A stretch of DNA of 64,000 nt, from NCBI GenBank assembly GCA_045604985.1, contig JAZUPD010000018.1:62001-126000 (forward strand). The letters are read 5' to 3'. Under the pieces are notes generated by a model that was not told the origin of the DNA, ran no database searches, and saw only the letters and a list, made by a program, of their open reading frames with translations. The position numbers were made by a program, and so were the translations under genes. Of the stretch, positions 60,847 to 64,000 are shown one piece after another. Every line of letters starts with the position of its first letter. Position 1 is the stretch's first letter. This stretch comes from SIG710 sp045604985 (lineage in GTDB: Bacteria; Bacillota; Clostridia; Oscillospirales; CAG-272).

Positions 60847-60896
60847 AAAAATGTAATCCTCCGATTAGTAGTTGATAATTTATAGATTTTCACTCT

Positions 60897-60925
60897 ATTA
60901 TAAACTATTTTTTCGATTTTTACAA
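60897..60925 (-). promoter_or_regulatory. Promoter of efp
   Basis: Minus strand TTGTAA (60925-60920), 17 bases, TATAAT (60902-60897), about 50 bases before the ATG. Confidence 0.65.
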
Positions 60926-61060
60926 TAGGTTTTGCCAAATATTTTCAAAAAGTTTATATTTTTTATCCCAAAAAACGAAAAAATGTCATCTGTACTCAAA
61001 AGATACTGAAAAAAATCGAATTTTTTGTACAAAAAAACTATTGCCAAATTGTGAAAAAAG
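60926..61060. other. Divergent intergenic core, AT-rich
   Basis: Part of a 315-base gene-free stretch between efp (minus) and yicC (plus). Apart from the two promoters it holds only A- and T-runs; no structure recognised. Confidence 0.4.
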
Positions 61061-61089
61061 TTGACAAAATCACATTTTTGGTGTATTAT
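61061..61089 (+). promoter_or_regulatory. Promoter of yicC-remA-gmk-rpoZ-priA operon
   Basis: TTGACA (61061-61066), 17 bases, TATTAT (61084-61089), about 73 bases before the yicC ATG. Confidence 0.75.
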
Positions 61090-61161
61090 ATACTATGTAT
61101 ATTTATATTTAGATTTAAAGTGCCGAAAAAAAGCCGTGGAAACGGCTAAAAGGAGTTTTTT

Positions 61162-62049
61162 ATGATGAAAAGCATGACAGCCTTTGGGAGATCCCGAGGT
61201 ACGATGGGCGGAAAGGATATCACAGCTGAGATAAAGAGCGTAAACAGCAGATATCTGGATTGCACGGTCAAGATATCAAGAGCATTTTCTTTTCTAGAGG
61301 AGAGAATAAAGCCCTATCTTCAGTCAAAGGGGCTGACTCGCGGAAAGGTCGATGTCTATATCGGAGTTGATGTCATTGAAAGCGCTCAGGCGGAGATATC
61401 GGTGGACTTTACTCTTGCCGAGGGATATTTGAATGCGTTGAGAAGTATAAGAGATACGTTTTCCCTTAGAGATGACATCAGCGTTATGAGCCTTGCGAGA
61501 TACGGAGATATCTTCGTTGTAAAAAAGCCAGAAGAGGATGCTGAGCGCGATTGGGCAGATATATCAAAGGTGCTTGACGATGCAATAGAGCAGTTTCTCA
61601 TTGCCAGAGAGCGTGAGGGGGGCAATATCGAGAACGACCTTTGTGCGAAGATAGACGGCATTAGAGCAACGGTCAACAAGATTGAGGAGCTTTCCCTTGG
61701 CGACGTTGCCGATTACAAGACGAAGCTTGAGGAGAGGATACATAAGATGCTCGCTGATAACAATATCAGCATTGACGAGAGCAGGATACTCACAGAATGT
61801 GCAATATTTGCGGACAAGATCGCCATTGACGAGGAGCTTGTGCGCCTTCGCTCCCATTTTGATGCCTTTGACGAATATACGGAGAGTAGGGAGCCTGTTG
61901 GTAGAAAGCTGGATTTTCTTATGCAGGAGATGAACAGAGAGATAAATACCATCGGCTCGAAATGCAACAATTCGAATATCGCTCGTTATGTGGTCGATGT
62001 CAAGACCGAGCTTGAAAAAGTTCGCGAGCAGATACAGAATATAGAATAA
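61162..62049 (+). CDS. yicC: YicC family endoribonuclease
   Basis: A 295-residue YicC/YloC protein, an endoribonuclease family. 'KSMTAFGRSRG' at the N-terminus, 'EIKSVNSRYLDCTVKISR' (near 28), and the C-terminal 'GRKLDFLMQEMNREINTIGSKCNNSNIARYVVDVKTELEKVREQ'-type signature (residues about 246-290) are all present. AAAGGAG lies six bases before ATG 61162 (ATG 61165 is also possible). First gene of the conserved yicC-remA-gmk-rpoZ-priA unit. Confidence 0.95.
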   Translation: MMKSMTAFGRSRGTMGGKDITAEIKSVNSRYLDCTVKISRAFSFLEERIKPYLQSKGLTRGKVDVYIGVDVIESAQAEISVDFTLAEGYLNALRSIRDTFSLRDDISVMSLARYGDIFVVKKPEEDAERDWADISKVLDDAIEQFLIAREREGGNIENDLCAKIDGIRATVNKIEELSLGDVADYKTKLEERIHKMLADNNISIDESRILTECAIFADKIAIDEELVRLRSHFDAFDEYTESREPVGRKLDFLMQEMNREINTIGSKCNNSNIARYVVDVKTELEKVREQIQNIE

Positions 62050-62063
62050 AGGGGGACGCTTTT

Positions 62064-62339
62064 ATGAAATTTATCAACGTAGGTTTTGGAAACATGGTCG
62101 CTCTTGAGAGGATCGTTGCGCTGGTCAGCCCCGATTCTGCTCCGATAAAGCGTCTCGTTCAGGATTCAAAGGACGAGGGTAGAGTTATTGATGTTACCTG
62201 CGGAAGAAGAACTAGAGCAGTTATAATAACGGACAGCGAGCTTGTCATCCTTTCGGCAATACAGACGGAAACCATCGCAAACAGAATGGATAGCGATAGT
62301 GATGCGGATGACGGAGAGGACGAGGAGGCAGAGGAATGA
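62064..62339 (+). CDS. remA: RemA/DUF370 family DNA-binding regulator
   Basis: A 91-residue RemA-type protein, which in B. subtilis activates matrix genes as an octameric DNA-binding ring. 'INVGFGNMVALERIVALVSPDSAPIKRLVQ' is split by family-conserved positions and 'DVTCGRRTRAVIITDS' is the DNA-facing part. The C-terminal 15 residues form an acidic Asp/Glu tail not typical of RemA. Its last four bases overlap gmk (ATGA). Conserved position before gmk. Confidence 0.92.
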   Translation: MKFINVGFGNMVALERIVALVSPDSAPIKRLVQDSKDEGRVIDVTCGRRTRAVIITDSELVILSAIQTETIANRMDSDSDADDGEDEEAEE

Positions 62340-62953
62340 GCATTTTGGAGAAAGGCTTGCTTCTTGTGGTCAGTGGTCCTGCCGGAAGCGGAAAGGGAAC
62401 GGTGCTAAAATATCTGATGGACAAAAACAAAGATTTTGTCTATTCCGTTTCGGCAACGACCCGAGCGCCGCGCCCCGGTGAGGTGAACGGTGTGAATTAT
62501 CATTATATAAGCACCGAGGAATTCGAGGAACGTATAAAAAACGGCGGTATGCTTGAATATACGAGATACTGCGAAAATTATTACGGCACTCCCAAAAAGG
62601 AGGCTGAGACAGTTCTTGCTTCTGGGAAAAACCTCATTCTCGAAATCGAGGTGGAGGGGGCTGAAAATGTTAAAATGCTCTATCCCGATGCGGTCCTTAT
62701 CATGCTTTTGCCGCCACACTTTTCCGTTCAGGAAAGCAGACTTCGCAGCAGAGGCACGGAGAGCGAGGAGATAATTCTCAAAAGGCTTGATAGAACCCGT
62801 GAAGAGCTTGCAAGACTTCACAGCTATGATTATGTGGTCTATAATCACGACGGCGGAGCAGAGAGGACTGCGGATGATATAATTTCCATCGTCCGTGCGG
62901 AAAAACTTCGACTTTCACGCACGCCGGATGCAGCAAAAAAATATTTTGAATAA
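62336..62953 (+). CDS. gmk: Guanylate kinase
   Basis: A 205-residue GMP kinase. P-loop 'GPAGSGKGTVLKYL', GMP-binding 'SATTRAPRPGEVNGVNYHYI', 'LEYTRYCENYYGTPK' and 'LILEIEVEGAENVK' (Walker B region) are complete. Starts inside the end of remA, so translation is coupled. Confidence 0.96.
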   Translation: MSILEKGLLLVVSGPAGSGKGTVLKYLMDKNKDFVYSVSATTRAPRPGEVNGVNYHYISTEEFEERIKNGGMLEYTRYCENYYGTPKKEAETVLASGKNLILEIEVEGAENVKMLYPDAVLIMLLPPHFSVQESRLRSRGTESEEIILKRLDRTREELARLHSYDYVVYNHDGGAERTADDIISIVRAEKLRLSRTPDAAKKYFE

Positions 62954-62995
62954 ACACAGTAAAAATTAGCCTGAAAAAGGCATGGAGGTATATTT

Positions 62996-63436
62996 ATGAT
63001 TTTCCCATCTATCAGTGATCTTACAAAGGGCAAGTACAATCGTTATGAGCTGGTCATCGCCACGGCCAAGTGTGCAAGAATGATCACGGACGAGTATGTT
63101 AAGGAAAGAGAAACAGCAGAAAAAATGGCACAGGGCAATAAGGATGCCGATAAGGCTATTTATGCCATGATAAAGCGCGAATTCAGAGATGAAAAGGCTG
63201 TTAAGTGTGCTATCAACCGTCTCTTCACGGGTGATTTTGTTATTCTCGATCCTGCGTCTGCCGCTGCAAAAAGAGTAGCAAGAGCTGAAAGCGAGAGACT
63301 TGCGGCAGAAAGCAGACTTCTTGCAGAGGAAGCCAGAAAAAATATGGCGTTGAGCTTTGCAGATGAAGACGAGGATGATGAGACCGTTTTTGAGGAAGAC
63401 GATGTCCTTGATATAGAGGACGGAGACGATAAATAA
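62996..63436 (+). CDS. rpoZ: RNA polymerase omega subunit with acidic C-terminal extension
   Basis: A 146-residue omega subunit. The conserved core is 'GKYNRYELVIATAKCARMI' and 'EKAVKCAINRLFTGDFVI' (about 12-80). The protein is roughly twice the usual length: a charged Ala/Glu/Arg helix (about 85-120) and a nearly pure Asp/Glu tail (about 120-146) follow the core. The insert 'ETAEKMAQGNKDADKAIY' between the core halves is also longer than normal. Identification rests on the core and on position after gmk. Confidence 0.88.
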   Translation: MIFPSISDLTKGKYNRYELVIATAKCARMITDEYVKERETAEKMAQGNKDADKAIYAMIKREFRDEKAVKCAINRLFTGDFVILDPASAAAKRVARAESERLAAESRLLAEEARKNMALSFADEDEDDETVFEEDDVLDIEDGDDK

Positions 63437-63484
63437 TTTTTTATAAAGTAATTCCCAGAAAATAATTTAAGGAGAGAATGCGCC

Positions 63485-64000
63485 ATGCCGCAATATGCAA
63501 GCGTTTATATACTTGATAATCCATTTGCGCTTGACTGCGCATTCGACTATTATATTCCGGGAGAGCTGAGGGTAAATATAAAAGTTGGGAGCTTCGTAAC
63601 CGTCCCATTTGGCGGCGGAAACAGAAGAACTCTTGCTCTTGTTACGACTCTTAAGGAAAATGTGTCCCCGAAGCTGAAGGGAATCAAACCGATAATGGAG
63701 GTATGCTCCGAGGAACTTTTTCTTGATGAAAAAAGAATGGGACTTGCCTTTTATATGCGGGAGCAGACTCTTTGCACCATGGGAGAGGCAGTTCATTCTA
63801 TGATTCCTTCTGCCGCATTTTCCCGACTTGTGGAATATTTTCGCCCTACCGATAAGGAGGGTACACCAAAAAGCAAAAACGAGCTTGTTCTGAGAGTTCT
63901 CGAATATATAAAGGAGAAAAAGGTAGTCTCAGAGAGCTCTCTTAAGGAAAAATTCGGGATCGGAGCAAAAGATTGCGCCGAAAAGTTGCTTCAAGGTGGA
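63485..64000 (+). CDS. priA: Primosomal protein N' (PriA), 5' part only
   Basis: 172 codons from ATG 63485 (TTAAGGAGAG upstream), open to the window end. The text fits the N-terminal 3'-DNA-binding domain of PriA: 'ALDCAFDYYIPGELRVNIKVG', 'GSFVTVPFGGGNRRTLALV' and 'LFYMREQTL'-like 'LAFYMREQTLCTMGEAVHS'. The helicase motifs lie beyond the window. Its position after rpoZ is the common order in Clostridia, although coaBC, often between them, is absent. Confidence 0.9.
   Translation, partial: MPQYASVYILDNPFALDCAFDYYIPGELRVNIKVGSFVTVPFGGGNRRTLALVTTLKENVSPKLKGIKPIMEVCSEELFLDEKRMGLAFYMREQTLCTMGEAVHSMIPSAAFSRLVEYFRPTDKEGTPKSKNELVLRVLEYIKEKKVVSESSLKEKFGIGAKDCAEKLLQGG

Noticed and set aside
1..64000. 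CRISPR arrays, insertion sequences, prophage and rRNA genes
   Set aside because: Looked for on both strands; no spaced repeats, transposase, integrase, phage structural gene or rRNA text was found.

Overview
The window reads as a chromosome segment of an anaerobic Bacillota of class Clostridia, probably from a gut or rumen community. The signs are: Gram-positive housekeeping synteny (holB-ricT-yabB type; yicC-remA-gmk-rpoZ-priA; efp followed by a CD1247-like gene); a V-type ATPase operon in the Enterococcus gene order; rubrerythrin with a PerR-like regulator; luxS/mtnN; an asnA-type asparagine synthetase; and a secreted protein carrying both cohesin and dockerin modules. GC content is moderate and AGA/AGG are common arginine codons. 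Most promoters that can be read are TTGACA-like/TATAAT-like with 17-nt spacers. All 59 genes whose ends lie in the window stop at TAA or TGA, none at TAG. I saw no phage, insertion sequence, CRISPR array or rRNA. There is one tRNA (anticodon CAT).

Layout. 1-1.2 kb: Sel1-repeat and MIF-like tautomerase genes. 1.3-4.5 kb: Ca2+-type P-type ATPase and a MarR regulator. 4.7-10.2 kb (minus): heterodimeric ABC exporter and a YgiQ-type radical SAM protein. 10.3-12.5 kb: two-component system. 12.5-15.1 kb: rRNA cytosine methyltransferase (minus), GreA and a YgjP-like metalloprotease. 15.1-17.5 kb: transglutaminase/Big2/cohesin/dockerin protein. 17.5-26.9 kb: a small unknown protein and the nine-gene V-ATPase operon, whose c-subunit has the Na+-binding residues. 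27-29 kb: AraC regulator and a small alarmone synthetase. 29.2-34.4 kb: BMP-type nucleoside/sugar ABC importer, whose lipoprotein gene is interrupted by an in-frame TAG. 34.4-38.6 kb (minus): holB, ricT, a ferredoxin, a tRNA methyltransferase and a TtcA-like protein. 38.7-41.9 kb: a 30-residue membrane peptide (minus), then luxS-mtnN-ECF S component-kinase. 42-43.9 kb (minus): PLDc_N/ABC module resembling yxlEFG. 44.3-47.9 kb: SbcD/SbcC-like pair. 47.9-52.5 kb: oligoendopeptidase F (minus), prolyl-tRNA synthetase, RodA/FtsW protein. 52.6-55.2 kb (minus): Nudix hydrolase, rubrerythrin, PerR, ClpP-like protease. 55.3-55.9 kb: tRNA and a collapsed SulP pseudogene. 56-58.6 kb (minus): ribosome-protection-type GTPase fused to a Rae1/YacP-like nuclease domain. 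58.7-60.9 kb: asnA, CD1247-like protein and efp. 61.1-64 kb: yicC-remA-gmk-rpoZ-priA, with priA running off the end.

The genes give a picture of an anaerobe that couples ATP to Na+ transport, salvages nucleosides or vitamins through BMP and ECF importers, recycles S-adenosylhomocysteine, displays or secretes cellulosome-like proteins, and uses PerR/rubrerythrin against peroxide. The strongest candidates for something new are the GTPase-Rae1 fusion, the cohesin-plus-dockerin transglutaminase, the ECF/kinase pair attached to luxS-mtnN, the Cys-rich 30-residue membrane peptide, and the combination of TAG avoidance with one internal TAG.
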